Assembly (NCBI RefSeq): GCF_015354615.1
Contig: NZ_JACAVQ010000004.1
Location: 62,001 to 126,000 of the forward strand
DNA: 64,000 bases
From: Aliidiomarina indica
GTDB lineage: Bacteria > Pseudomonadota > Gammaproteobacteria > Enterobacterales > Alteromonadaceae
Direction: 5' to 3'
A model generated the notes under the pieces. That model did no database searches. It worked only from the letters and a program-made list of their open reading frames with translations, and was not told where the DNA came from. The translations under genes and the position numbers were made by a program. Shown here piece after piece: positions 15,900-24,170 of this stretch. Numbering within the stretch: the stretch's first letter is position 1; every line of letters starts with the position of its first letter.

Positions 15900-16706
15900 C
15901 TATTCCTGAGCATGATGAGTAAAAGCACGGATGGCGTTTAATAACACCGGAAAAGCAGAGGTGCGTGGGTGAATCAGATCAAAGTGACCTAGTTCTGGCA
16001 AAATCGTGACTTGAGCATCGGCTAAGTGCGTTTGCTCTTGGCTTACAATGGCGTCTTCTTCGCCATGAAGCAAGTGCACATTCGGTTGCGGCTGCACCAT
16101 CATCTTTGCAACGGCCTCGGGCGCGGTGCTAACAAAACGCGCGGCCGACTGTTCACAGCCGCTATTGCCCTCAGCGTATGTTTGAATATCAGTAATCGCC
16201 GCCAAGCCAACTACGCCGGCAATGGCGAAACTATCTTCGTGCTGGGCCGCTAACAACGCCAAATGCCCACCGGCAGAGTGCCCCACCAACACTGCATTCT
16301 GTACAGCGAAATGCCTATCTTCTTGCAATAAGCGAAGGGCGGCATGAATATCATCGAGGGTGCCCGGCCAACCACCGCCGTCATCTCCCAAACGTCGAAA
16401 CTCGAGCGCGGCCACGCTAAATCCATGCTCTCGCAGTGCGTGGGCTAACGGCCTACCGTGGGCCACGTCAAAAGCATTAAGCCAGCAGCCGCCATGAACA
16501 AACACAACTGAGCCCGCCCCGGCATCGCGTGCGTCGAATACCTCAATAAACTGGGCGTCCTCCTCGCCATAACGAAGCGTGCGGTCGGGTTGAACATCGG
16601 GGAGCTCGAGCACATCGCGAAAACTGACAGGAAGGGTCGATGCACTGAGTGAGGGTGGTACGGCAAAGGCAGCGCAGGCAAGAAGTACCGGAATGAATCT
16701 AAACAC
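15900..16706 (-). CDS. Exported alpha/beta hydrolase, candidate kynurenine formamidase
   Basis: The protein has 268 residues from the GTG. An N-terminal signal sequence (FIPVLLACAAFAVPPSLSA) is followed by an alpha/beta-hydrolase domain: oxyanion motif VHGGCWLNAF, nucleophile elbow GHSAGGHLALLA, acidic loop HGEEDAIV and catalytic His in LGHFDLIHP. It lies 6 bp upstream of kynureninase and is co-transcribed, which suggests arylformamidase activity of the eukaryote-type alpha/beta-hydrolase class. The signal peptide is odd for a cytoplasmic pathway. I chose the GTG at 16706 because AGGA lies six bases upstream; the TTG at 16733 has no ribosome site. Confidence 0.8.
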   Translation of the reverse strand: MFRFIPVLLACAAFAVPPSLSASTLPVSFRDVLELPDVQPDRTLRYGEEDAQFIEVFDARDAGAGSVVFVHGGCWLNAFDVAHGRPLAHALREHGFSVAALEFRRLGDDGGGWPGTLDDIHAALRLLQEDRHFAVQNAVLVGHSAGGHLALLAAQHEDSFAIAGVVGLAAITDIQTYAEGNSGCEQSAARFVSTAPEAVAKMMVQPQPNVHLLHGEEDAIVSQEQTHLADAQVTILPELGHFDLIHPRTSAFPVLLNAIRAFTHHAQE

Positions 16707-16726
16707 GGAGAATCCTATTTCAAATA

Positions 16727-16762
16727 TATACAACAGAGGGCATTATGGCCCGAAGTTGTATA
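16727..16762 (-). promoter_or_regulatory. Leader hairpin or operator upstream of the kynurenine operon
   Basis: A perfect 8-bp inverted repeat (TATACAAC at 16727-16734 and GTTGTATA at 16755-16762) encloses a second stem (GGGC and GCCC around ATTATG) with symmetric 3-nt internal loops. It ends about ten bases before the ribosome site of the hydrolase gene. It could be an operator for a dimeric regulator or a leader hairpin; no Rho-independent U-tract follows. Confidence 0.45.
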
Positions 16763-16908
16763 CCGTGAAAAGGCCGTATTTCGATCACCTCGGCTGCAAA
16801 TAATAGATCTCTGACAGAGGAATATTAAATTTACCGTCAGTCACTTTAACTTCTTCCCAGTAATCCACTACTATTGAGACATCGAACATCTGCAGGAGAA
16901 TGTTATTC

Positions 16909-17466
16909 ATGGGGATTCCAAAGGTGATGAGCGAAGACGTCGTGCTGCAGTTTTGGTTTGAGGAACTGTCGGCTGAGCAGTGGTTCAAGAAAGATACGGC
17001 GCTGGATCAATTGATTACTGAGCGGTTTAAAGCCCTGCATCAATCAGCGACCCAATGCGAATTATTCCACTGGCGCCACTCTCCTGAAGGTCGTTTGGCG
17101 GAAATTATTGTTCTCGATCAGTTCTCTCGGAATATCTATCGCGATCAAGCGGGCGCCTTTGCCTCCGACGCGCTTGCGCTTGCGTTAGCGCAAGAAGCGG
17201 TTGCTCAATGTGCCGATAATACCTTGTCGGCAAACCAGCGGGCATTTTTGTATATGCCTTACATGCATAGCGAATCGTTACCGATTCATGAAGTCGCAAT
17301 GCGCTTATATGACCAACCTGGACTAGAATATAACTTAGAGTTTGAAATTCAGCATCGGGATATCATTGCCCGATTCGGTCGCTACCCTCATCGCAATGGC
17401 ATCCTTGGTCGTGAATCAACCGATGAAGAAGTCGAGTTTTTAACCCAACCAGGGTCGTCATTCTAA
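16909..17466 (+). CDS. DUF924 family protein
   Basis: The protein has 185 residues. It carries the DUF924 (YqiJ/TPR-like) hallmarks: VLQFWFEELSAEQWFKKD, then GRLAEIIVLDQFSRNIYRD, RAFLYMPYMHSES and the end motif FGRYPHRNGILGRESTDEE. The fold is an all-helical, TPR-like bundle; the biochemical role is unknown. Three ATG codons are possible (16900, 16909, 16927); GGAG lies about nine bases before the ATG at 16909 but touches the first one. It is followed closely by pldA on the same strand. Confidence 0.9.
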   Translation: MGIPKVMSEDVVLQFWFEELSAEQWFKKDTALDQLITERFKALHQSATQCELFHWRHSPEGRLAEIIVLDQFSRNIYRDQAGAFASDALALALAQEAVAQCADNTLSANQRAFLYMPYMHSESLPIHEVAMRLYDQPGLEYNLEFEIQHRDIIARFGRYPHRNGILGRESTDEEVEFLTQPGSSF

Positions 17467-17481
17467 TTAAGGAGCAAGGAG

Positions 17482-18441
17482 TTGCTGGTGCAACCAAAAT
17501 CAGGACGGCGGCTATCCGTATTGAGTGTATGTTTTGCTGTGATGGCAGGCAGCGCTTGGGCGGATCAAGACATGTTAACCCCAGAGTCGGATGAGATTGA
17601 ACCCGTGCCATCGGCGGTGGAGCTAATCAATACATTTTGGGAGCTCGATAGCGAACACAAGCGTGGCCTCTATCAAATACGCACCTTTCAGGCGAATTAT
17701 ATTCTTCCCTATCACTACACCACGCGTGTGAACCGGCAACCCATTAGCCCCACGCGCGGACCGGCGGATCAAAACGCGACCTATCGCAGTGAAGAAGTGA
17801 AAATTCAACTGTCGCTGCGCACCAAAATTCTTGAAGATTTCCTGCTGCCTAATGCGGACGTTTGGGTGGCATATAGCCAGACATCATTGTGGCAGGCATG
17901 GAATCATCAAGATTCGGCTCCCTTCCGCAGTACCGATCACAACCCAGAAGTTTTTTATGTGGTGCCAATTTCGGCGCGATTTGACCCGATCCCCGGTACG
18001 CTGCGTCTGCAAATGTTACGCTTTGGCTTAGCGCACGAATCGAATGGTCAACGGGAACCGGAATCACGGAGTTGGAATTACTGGTCGTTTAGCGGTGCCT
18101 TGGAAGTAAAGGAATTACTGGTTGAAAGCACCTATAAATTGCGCATTCACGAATCAGAAGATGATGACGACAATCCTGATTTGACACATTATCGCGGCAA
18201 CATGGAAACGCGGATTGGCGGCCTGTTGGGCGTCACGTCATTCACCCTTACCCGTGTGTCACCCAATTTATCTCTCAATCGTGGCTCTTGGCAGCTTGAT
18301 TTCACCTATCCGCTGCGCCGGAGCGTGCCCGACGGTTTAAGGGTGCATTTGCAACTCTTCTCCGGTTACGGAGAAACTCTGATCGACTACAACCATCGCC
18401 AAAATCGAATTGGCCTTGGGTTTGTATTACTTAACCTTTAA
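17482..18441 (+). CDS. pldA: Outer-membrane phospholipase A (OMPLA)
   Basis: The protein has 319 residues with a signal peptide ending near SAWAD (about 27). It is a 12-strand outer-membrane barrel that hydrolyses acyl chains of misplaced phospholipids, as a calcium-dependent dimer. The catalytic triad is visible: His and Ser in LAHESNGQ and Asn twelve residues after the Ser in SRSWN, exactly the E. coli His142/Ser144/Asn156 spacing. Other family blocks are AYSQTSLWQAWN, SAPFRSTDHNPEVF and NHRQNRIGLGF, with a C-terminal aromatic-type barrel end. Two AAGGAG-type sites precede, so either the TTG at 17482 or the GTG at 17488 may be the start. Confidence 0.93.
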   Translation: MLVQPKSGRRLSVLSVCFAVMAGSAWADQDMLTPESDEIEPVPSAVELINTFWELDSEHKRGLYQIRTFQANYILPYHYTTRVNRQPISPTRGPADQNATYRSEEVKIQLSLRTKILEDFLLPNADVWVAYSQTSLWQAWNHQDSAPFRSTDHNPEVFYVVPISARFDPIPGTLRLQMLRFGLAHESNGQREPESRSWNYWSFSGALEVKELLVESTYKLRIHESEDDDDNPDLTHYRGNMETRIGGLLGVTSFTLTRVSPNLSLNRGSWQLDFTYPLRRSVPDGLRVHLQLFSGYGETLIDYNHRQNRIGLGFVLLNL

Positions 18442-18920
18442 TCGCGTTGTTTACGACGCACGTATAAGGTTTTGCGCACTTTCGCGACAACCTCGCCTTG
18501 GGCGTTTTTTACGTACACAGTCCATTCTGGTAGTACTTTTTCACCCCGATCTGCGGCCGCTTTAATCTCGGCAAATTCTGTTTCGCTGATGGAAAAATCC
18601 GCATGCACGGTACCGCGGCCGGGGCTGACAAAATCAATATGGGCCGATTTATCCCAGACAATATACTCACGCCCGAGGCGCTGCATCAGCAGCAACATGT
18701 AGATAGGATCGACCATGCTATACAGGGAGCCCCCAAAATGGGTGCCGACATAATTTTTGTTGTACCAGCGTTGCCGCATTTCCACCCGTGCATGCATAGA
18801 ATCATCACTAATGGAGGTGATACGAATGGCCGCGCCACGATATGGCCGATACCAATTCAACAAAAAACGAAGCCCGCTCGCACTATTCACCCAACGCCGA
18901 AGATACTTACGCATAACCAT
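18438..18920 (-). CDS. DUF4442 hotdog-fold thioesterase-like protein
   Basis: The protein has 160 residues. It fits the DUF4442 group of hotdog-fold proteins related to acyl-CoA thioesterases. Supporting stretches are YRGAAIRITSISDD, RWYNKNYVGTHFGGSLYSMVDP (the hotdog helix with its Asn/His-Gly-Gly turn) and a central YIVWDKSAHIDFVSPGRG strand. It is probably a cytoplasmic thioesterase of unknown substrate. The gene converges on pldA and the two stop codons share the bases TTAA. The second ATG at 18914 is an alternative start. Confidence 0.8.
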   Translation of the reverse strand: MVMRKYLRRWVNSASGLRFLLNWYRPYRGAAIRITSISDDSMHARVEMRQRWYNKNYVGTHFGGSLYSMVDPIYMLLLMQRLGREYIVWDKSAHIDFVSPGRGTVHADFSISETEFAEIKAAADRGEKVLPEWTVYVKNAQGEVVAKVRKTLYVRRKQRD

Positions 18921-19116
18921 CCATACTTACCGATTGACTGATTGGACCAGTATGCAACATTGGCCGCGAAATTAATAATACTTGTTTCATCTGATGCAAA
19001 GTTCAAGCGGTGAAATTGCGACCAAGAAAACTTGCAAAAGCTGAGATTTGCGCCAAGCTTTTTCTAGCCGAACGAATTATTACATTGAAATTTATAAATT
19101 TTTGGGAGCCTAACCA

Positions 19117-19563
19117 GTGCTGTGGGTGCTTTCGCTGCATATTATTTTTCTGACTATCTGGGTGGCGGGCGCTTATTATGTGCCAGTGGTTTTGTCGGGT
19201 GCCGGTCGTCATGAAAACAAGTTTACCGATCCCCCGGCGGGCATTGATTCCATGGCCCGCTTTGTCTACACCCATATTGCAACACCGGCGGCGCTTATTA
19301 GTATTACCGCGGGCAGTGTGGTGTTTTGGCTCAATCAGACCACCGAATTTTGGCTCATCGCAAAGCTCACCTTAGTGACAGTAATGGCGGCGTGTCAGGC
19401 CAGTATGGGCTTGTTGATTATTCGCGTGGAGCGCAAAGAGTATGGCAAAGTTCGAGCGTTAAGCTATGCCCTTATCGTGTTACTGAGCCTGCTTATAGCT
19501 GCAATTTTGTGGATGGTACTAGCCAAGCCCAGTGTACCAGAGGGTGTGCCATGGACGTTGTAG
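19117..19563 (+). CDS. CopD/HemJ-like small membrane protein
   Basis: The protein has 148 residues with four hydrophobic helices (about 3-24, 52-72, 77-100, 115-137). The first helix with LHIIFLTIWVAGAYYVPVVL and the IATPAALISITAGSVVFWL stretch resemble the CopD/HemJ type of membrane proteins that often sit next to cytochrome oxidase genes. The start is GTG with GGGAG upstream. It is the first plus-strand gene of the oxidase region and may help haem or copper delivery, an inference from position. It is separated from coxB by a gene on the opposite strand. Confidence 0.6.
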   Translation: MLWVLSLHIIFLTIWVAGAYYVPVVLSGAGRHENKFTDPPAGIDSMARFVYTHIATPAALISITAGSVVFWLNQTTEFWLIAKLTLVTVMAACQASMGLLIIRVERKEYGKVRALSYALIVLLSLLIAAILWMVLAKPSVPEGVPWTL

Positions 19564-19571
19564 CTTGGGAC

Positions 19572-20051
19572 TTAAGGACGAACATCCCGTTGCGTGGCTT
19601 CTTTTACGTCGACCCCGACGCCGTACTCATACACCAATTGCGCACCCAGAAAGCCGGTAATTTTTATCAGGCCAAGGGTAAGAAAGCTCATGTAAATTCC
19701 CCAGGGCCAAATATTCACAACGGCATCTTCCCAACGCAACAGCAAATTAAAGGCTGCCAGCGACAGCATCATAACGGCCAATACGCCATGGGCCCATGCG
19801 GTGACCAATTTCCGAATTCTACGTACGGTAAACAAATCAATGGAGCCAGCCACACCAGAAAGTATGCCAAAGCCGACACCGACGCAGGCCAACCAATAGC
19901 TTGCCCGTGCCCAGAAGACGTCGTTAGTAACAACGAAAGCCACGTCCGATGCCACCAACATAATCAAAGCGGCAATGGGGAAATGAATCAGCGCGGGATG
20001 CAACGGATGGCCGAGGACTGCGGCGCGACTTTCAATTTTAGCGATGGGCAT
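19572..20051 (-). CDS. DUF2231 family membrane protein
   Basis: The protein has 159 residues with four transmembrane segments. The N-terminal AVLGHPLHPALIHFPIAAL followed by SDVAFVV is the DUF2231 signature (paired His-Pro motifs that could bind haem or metal). AAGGAG six bases before the ATG at 20051 makes this the start instead of the upstream one at 20099. It is transcribed against the cytochrome oxidase genes and sits between the CopD-like gene and coxB. The function is unknown; the position suggests a respiratory link. Confidence 0.82.
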   Translation of the reverse strand: MPIAKIESRAAVLGHPLHPALIHFPIAALIMLVASDVAFVVTNDVFWARASYWLACVGVGFGILSGVAGSIDLFTVRRIRKLVTAWAHGVLAVMMLSLAAFNLLLRWEDAVVNIWPWGIYMSFLTLGLIKITGFLGAQLVYEYGVGVDVKEATQRDVRP

Positions 20052-20121
20052 GCATGCTCCTTGATACAACGAACCGTTCAGTGTGTGCTTAGCAACCAAC
20101 GACTATTGCGCGGGGAGGCCA

Positions 20122-20853
20122 ATGCGACTGTATGACTCAAGCCTAGCAAAAATTTTCTGCGCTGCCAGTATCTTACTTCTTACTGGTTGCTCTGGTCCGT
20201 TTTCTACGTTGGATCCAGCGGGACCAAGTGCTCAGATGGTGAAAGTACTTTGGTACGCCATGTTTGGGTTTAGCGTGGTCGTTTCACTGCTTCTATTTGT
20301 GTGGTGGTGGCGCGCGATGCATAGAGACGGTGGTGATGAACCGCAAGAGCGGGCACAAAACACCCTCAAGCATTGGGTGTGGTTGGGCGGCATTGGCTTG
20401 CCAACAATTTCGATGACGTTGTTATTAGCCTTTGGTATCCCGTTTGGTCATCGTATGTTGCCCCATGACGATCCTAATGCGGTGCGCATTGAGGTGACCG
20501 CCCATCAATGGTTTTGGCGAGTGAAATACCCAGAGCAAGGCATTGAGCTTATCGACGATATTGTTATTCCCGTGAACACGCCGATTGATTTTCACCTGAC
20601 CAGCGAAGATGTGATTCATTCATTTTGGGTGCCGCGCCTTGGCGGAAAACTGGATGCGATTCCAGGTCGTACGAACGTACTGCGTTTGCAAGCGGATGAA
20701 ATCGATACCTTCCGCGGTACCTGTGCCGAGTATTGCGGTACCGCCCATGCATTTATGCAGTTTGAACTGCGCGCAGTAAGCATGGAGGATTTCCAGCAAT
20801 GGCTAGCAGAGAATGGGGCCACCGAATCGACTGCGGAGGTGCACGATGACTAG
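20122..20853 (+). CDS. coxB: Cytochrome c oxidase subunit II
   Basis: The protein has 243 residues. It has a lipoprotein-type signal with lipobox LLTGC, two transmembrane helices (about 36-60 and 79-100) and a periplasmic cupredoxin domain. The CuA site is complete: an early His, then GTCAEYCGTAHAFMQF (C-x-E-x-C-x3-H-x2-M). The HQWFWRVKYPE aromatic stretch is the usual electron-entry region. There is no fused cytochrome c domain (no CxxCH). GGGGAGG precedes the ATG. It overlaps the subunit I gene by 8 bp, so the two are translationally coupled. Confidence 0.93.
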   Translation: MRLYDSSLAKIFCAASILLLTGCSGPFSTLDPAGPSAQMVKVLWYAMFGFSVVVSLLLFVWWWRAMHRDGGDEPQERAQNTLKHWVWLGGIGLPTISMTLLLAFGIPFGHRMLPHDDPNAVRIEVTAHQWFWRVKYPEQGIELIDDIVIPVNTPIDFHLTSEDVIHSFWVPRLGGKLDAIPGRTNVLRLQADEIDTFRGTCAEYCGTAHAFMQFELRAVSMEDFQQWLAENGATESTAEVHDD

Positions 20854-23341
20854 CGCCGAATTGCAACGCCGCATGGCTGAAGTATGGGATAACTTGCCCG
20901 GTTGGGGGCAGTTAGCCGCGGTGAATCACACCTCCATCGGCCGTCGCTTTATGGTGACCGGAGCCATCTTCTTCTTGATTGGTGGTGTGATGGCCATGCT
21001 GATTCGGACCCAGTTGGCGCTGCCGAATCAGGATATTGTCCCCGCCGATGTGTACAGTCAGTTGTTTACCATGCATGGCACAGTGATGATGTTCCTGTTT
21101 GCCATTCCCATCTTAGAAGGCTTGGCTATTTACATGATTCCCAAGCTCATTGGTGCCCGTGATCTGGCCTTTCCGCGCATCAGTTCATTGGGGTACTACT
21201 GTTACTTGTTCGGCGGCATAATCATTATGTCGAGCTTGTTCTTTGGCATTGCGCCAGACTCCGGCTGGTTTATGTACACGCCCTTAAGTAGCGCCGAATT
21301 TTCGCCGGGGCCGGGTTCAGATTTCTGGCTACTGGGCATTACCTTCGTTGAAATTTCTGCCATGGCTGCTGGGGTTGAGTTAACCGTCTCTATTTTGCGA
21401 ACGCGGGCTCCTGGCATGACGTTAAGCAAAATGCCGATTTTCTGTTGGTATATTTTGGCCATGGCGCTCATGATCGTCTTTGGTTTCCCGCCGCTGATTT
21501 TAGGGTCCGTGTTACTTGAGTTGGAGCGTGCTGCGGGCATGCCGTTTTTTGAAGTGGCCGGCGGTGGCGACCCTATTTTATGGCAGCACCTGTTCTGGTT
21601 ATTTGGCCATCCCGAGGTGTATATCATTTTCCTGCCGGCGGCCGCTGTCATCTCTACCATTATTCCGGTGTTCTCCAAGCGCCCTATTATTGGCTACAAG
21701 TGGATTGTTCTGTCAGTCATTCTTACTGCCTTTATTAGCTTTGGTATTTGGGTCCATCACATGTTTACGGTGGGGATTCCCGCCTTGGCGCAAGCGTTTT
21801 TCTCAGTCGCGACCATGTTAGTGGCCATTCCTACGGCTATTCAAATATTTGCCTGGTTGGCTACCCTGTGGATGGGCCGACCCTCCTATAACTTGCCTAT
21901 GCTCTGGGTGTTTGGCTTTCTTATCGTCTTTGTCTGTGGCGGCCTAACCGGGGTGATGCTGGCCTTGGTTCCCTTTAACTGGCAAGTACACGATACCCAC
22001 TTTGTAGTGGCGCATCTGCATTACGTGTTGATTGGTGGCATGGTGTATCCGCTGATAGCCGGTATTTATTATTGGCTCCCTCAATTCTCTGGGCGCATGC
22101 CTTCGTTGCGGCTTGGCCGATGGGGCTTTTGGCTAACCTTTATCGGTATGAATACGACCTTCTTTATGATGCATCTTACTGGCCTGCTAGGGATGCCTCG
22201 ACGCGTGTTCACTTATGAGTCGGGTTTAGGCTGGGACGGCCTGAACCTGTTGTCGTCGGTAGGCGGCTTTATCATGACCCTAGGCATTGGCTTGGTCTTG
22301 TTGGATATTCTGCTGCACTTTAAGTTTGGCAAAAAAGCCGAGCCGAACCCGTGGCAGGCGGATACTTTGGAATGGGCAACAGGGACGCCTCCGGTGTCAT
22401 ATAACTTCACCAGTATCCCGACGGTCAACAGTCGGCACCCGCTGTGGGATGATCCTAGTTTGCTGACGTCAATCGGGGACGGCGAGCACGGTTTAACGGA
22501 GATTCGCCATGGCCGCCGTGAACTCTTCGGCACCGAGGTGATGAGCGGAAAACTAAAAGCGATATTCCATATCCCAACACATTCTTGGTGGCCCTTACTG
22601 AGTTCGTTAGGCTTGGCGTTGGTATGCGTGAGTTTATTGGTTCGGTTCTATCCATTGGCTATTGTCGGCTGTGTTTTGGCAGCGATTTTCTTATTGCGAT
22701 GGAGCTGGGAAAACGGTGCCCACCCAGCGATGGCACCACCCACTGACTATGACGATAACGAAGCGCCGTTGCATTCCCGAACCCATGACGGCCCTGGCCT
22801 GTGGGGGATGATCATTACGCTGTTGGCGGATGGCGCTTTGTATATGTCGTTGCTATTTGGTTGGCTGTATTTATGGATGGTGGCACCCGAGTGGAGCATG
22901 CCCGATACATCACCGCTATCACTGCCGTTACTGTTCACTGCTGGGGCACTGCTCACGATACTGGTGGTGTTTTATCATCTGCAAATTAAGCAGTTAAAAG
23001 CCGGGAATGTACGCGGATTGGAACGAAACTTAGGGCTACTCGGGATAGTCGGCGTTGTGCATACGGCTGTGCTCGTCACCCTGACGGCGGGCGCGCCTCT
23101 CGATTTGCAGGGCAGTGCCCACGATGCGGTTATTTTTGTGATGTTGGCCTACCTAATCTTCCATAGCGGCTTGGGCGCGATACTTACCGTAATGCAAGCG
23201 TTACGAGTGCGTTTGGGCTACGTAGGCAAACAATTCCCTTATGAACCTATCGTGTTGCGCCCGTGGTGGACGTACACCTTGGGCGTATTTTGGTGCAGTG
23301 TGGCAAGCTTTGTGCTGCTGCCAATGGTGTGGGGAAGCTAG
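20846..23341 (+). CDS. Cytochrome c oxidase subunits I and III, fused
   Basis: The protein has 831 residues. Residues about 25-560 are subunit I: haem-a His in TMHGTVMMF, GHPEVY with the D-channel Glu, Tyr and one CuB His, the CuB pair HH in WVHHMFTVG, and haem His residues in VVAHLHYVLIGG. After a linker, residues about 640-831 are a subunit III-like domain with five helices (WGMIITLLADGALYMSLL, and YLIFHSGLGAILTVMQAL). It reduces O2 to water while pumping protons. Such I+III fusions occur in caa3/aa3-type oxidases. GGAGG precedes the ATG inside coxB. I know no fixed symbol for the fusion. Confidence 0.92.
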   Translation: MTSAELQRRMAEVWDNLPGWGQLAAVNHTSIGRRFMVTGAIFFLIGGVMAMLIRTQLALPNQDIVPADVYSQLFTMHGTVMMFLFAIPILEGLAIYMIPKLIGARDLAFPRISSLGYYCYLFGGIIIMSSLFFGIAPDSGWFMYTPLSSAEFSPGPGSDFWLLGITFVEISAMAAGVELTVSILRTRAPGMTLSKMPIFCWYILAMALMIVFGFPPLILGSVLLELERAAGMPFFEVAGGGDPILWQHLFWLFGHPEVYIIFLPAAAVISTIIPVFSKRPIIGYKWIVLSVILTAFISFGIWVHHMFTVGIPALAQAFFSVATMLVAIPTAIQIFAWLATLWMGRPSYNLPMLWVFGFLIVFVCGGLTGVMLALVPFNWQVHDTHFVVAHLHYVLIGGMVYPLIAGIYYWLPQFSGRMPSLRLGRWGFWLTFIGMNTTFFMMHLTGLLGMPRRVFTYESGLGWDGLNLLSSVGGFIMTLGIGLVLLDILLHFKFGKKAEPNPWQADTLEWATGTPPVSYNFTSIPTVNSRHPLWDDPSLLTSIGDGEHGLTEIRHGRRELFGTEVMSGKLKAIFHIPTHSWWPLLSSLGLALVCVSLLVRFYPLAIVGCVLAAIFLLRWSWENGAHPAMAPPTDYDDNEAPLHSRTHDGPGLWGMIITLLADGALYMSLLFGWLYLWMVAPEWSMPDTSPLSLPLLFTAGALLTILVVFYHLQIKQLKAGNVRGLERNLGLLGIVGVVHTAVLVTLTAGAPLDLQGSAHDAVIFVMLAYLIFHSGLGAILTVMQALRVRLGYVGKQFPYEPIVLRPWWTYTLGVFWCSVASFVLLPMVWGS

Positions 23342-23343
23342 TG

Positions 23344-24150
23344 ATGCGCTTGTGGTATGCCCTATTGGCACTTTGGGTAGGGATGTTTCCTGCGCAGGTA
23401 TGGGCGCATAACCCATTCACAAGCAGCGGCCAAGAACAATGGGCCGCAGGGCTTGCGGCGCTGTTACTGGCTACGTTCTGGGGCGTCTATCTGCTCGGTG
23501 CGCGGCGTACGTCGGTGAAGCCTTGGGCTTTTTGGTTGTTTCAAGGAACAGCGGTGCTCACCTTTATCACCCTGTTAGGGCCGCTCGATGATTGGGCGGA
23601 AACCAGCTCGGCAGCCCATATGACACAACACATGTTGATGATGGTGGTGATAGCGCCTTTATTCGCCCTCACGCGGCCATTACCACAGCTTTATGTGGTT
23701 GGTGGACGTTGGCTCAAGCAGGGGTGGCAATGGGCATTTAAAATTACCCGATATCCGATGTTTTGTGCCTACCTGCATGGTTTTATGATTTGGTTTTGGC
23801 ATATTCCCACATTCTATATGCTGGCCATTGAGAATCCGTGGGTTCATGTGTTCGAGCATGCCTGTTTTTTAATTACCGCAGTATGGTTCTGGTGGTCTTG
23901 TCTGTATGCGTCTAAAGAGAAATCTGCGTTTGCTTTACTAGCTCTGCTATTCACCTTAATGCATACGGGTTTTCTCGGGGCATTGCTGACATTTGGGCAT
24001 ACGCCCTTTTATGGCGAGTCGAGAGACTTAGCCGATCAACAGCTGGCCGGCTTAATTATGTGGGTGCTGGGGGGCATTCCCTATATTTTAGCGTCTATAT
24101 GGACGGGAATGCGCTGGTATCGACACCTTTCTCGCAACGTTTGGGCTTGA
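23344..24150 (+). CDS. Cytochrome c oxidase assembly protein, CtaG (caa3) family
   Basis: The protein has 268 residues with about seven transmembrane helices and a signal-like N-terminus (FPAQVWAH). Family features are SAAHMTQHMLMMVVIAPL, YLHGFMIWFWHIPTFY and HVFEHACFLITAVWFWW, rich in His and Met, which suggests copper handling during oxidase assembly. This is the Bacillus-type CtaG_caa3 family, unrelated to the Cox11-type CtaG. It starts 2 bp after the fused subunit I+III gene; a GTG at 23341 is an alternative start. It closes the oxidase operon. Confidence 0.88.
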   Translation: MRLWYALLALWVGMFPAQVWAHNPFTSSGQEQWAAGLAALLLATFWGVYLLGARRTSVKPWAFWLFQGTAVLTFITLLGPLDDWAETSSAAHMTQHMLMMVVIAPLFALTRPLPQLYVVGGRWLKQGWQWAFKITRYPMFCAYLHGFMIWFWHIPTFYMLAIENPWVHVFEHACFLITAVWFWWSCLYASKEKSAFALLALLFTLMHTGFLGALLTFGHTPFYGESRDLADQQLAGLIMWVLGGIPYILASIWTGMRWYRHLSRNVWA

Positions 24151-24170
24151 GCCGGCCACGCTTTTTGCGG

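Noticed and set aside
21202-21678. Antisense open frame opposite cytochrome oxidase subunit I (158 codons)
   Set aside because: It lies wholly inside the conserved subunit I coding region, has no ribosome site or recognisable motif, and reflects codon bias on the other strand.
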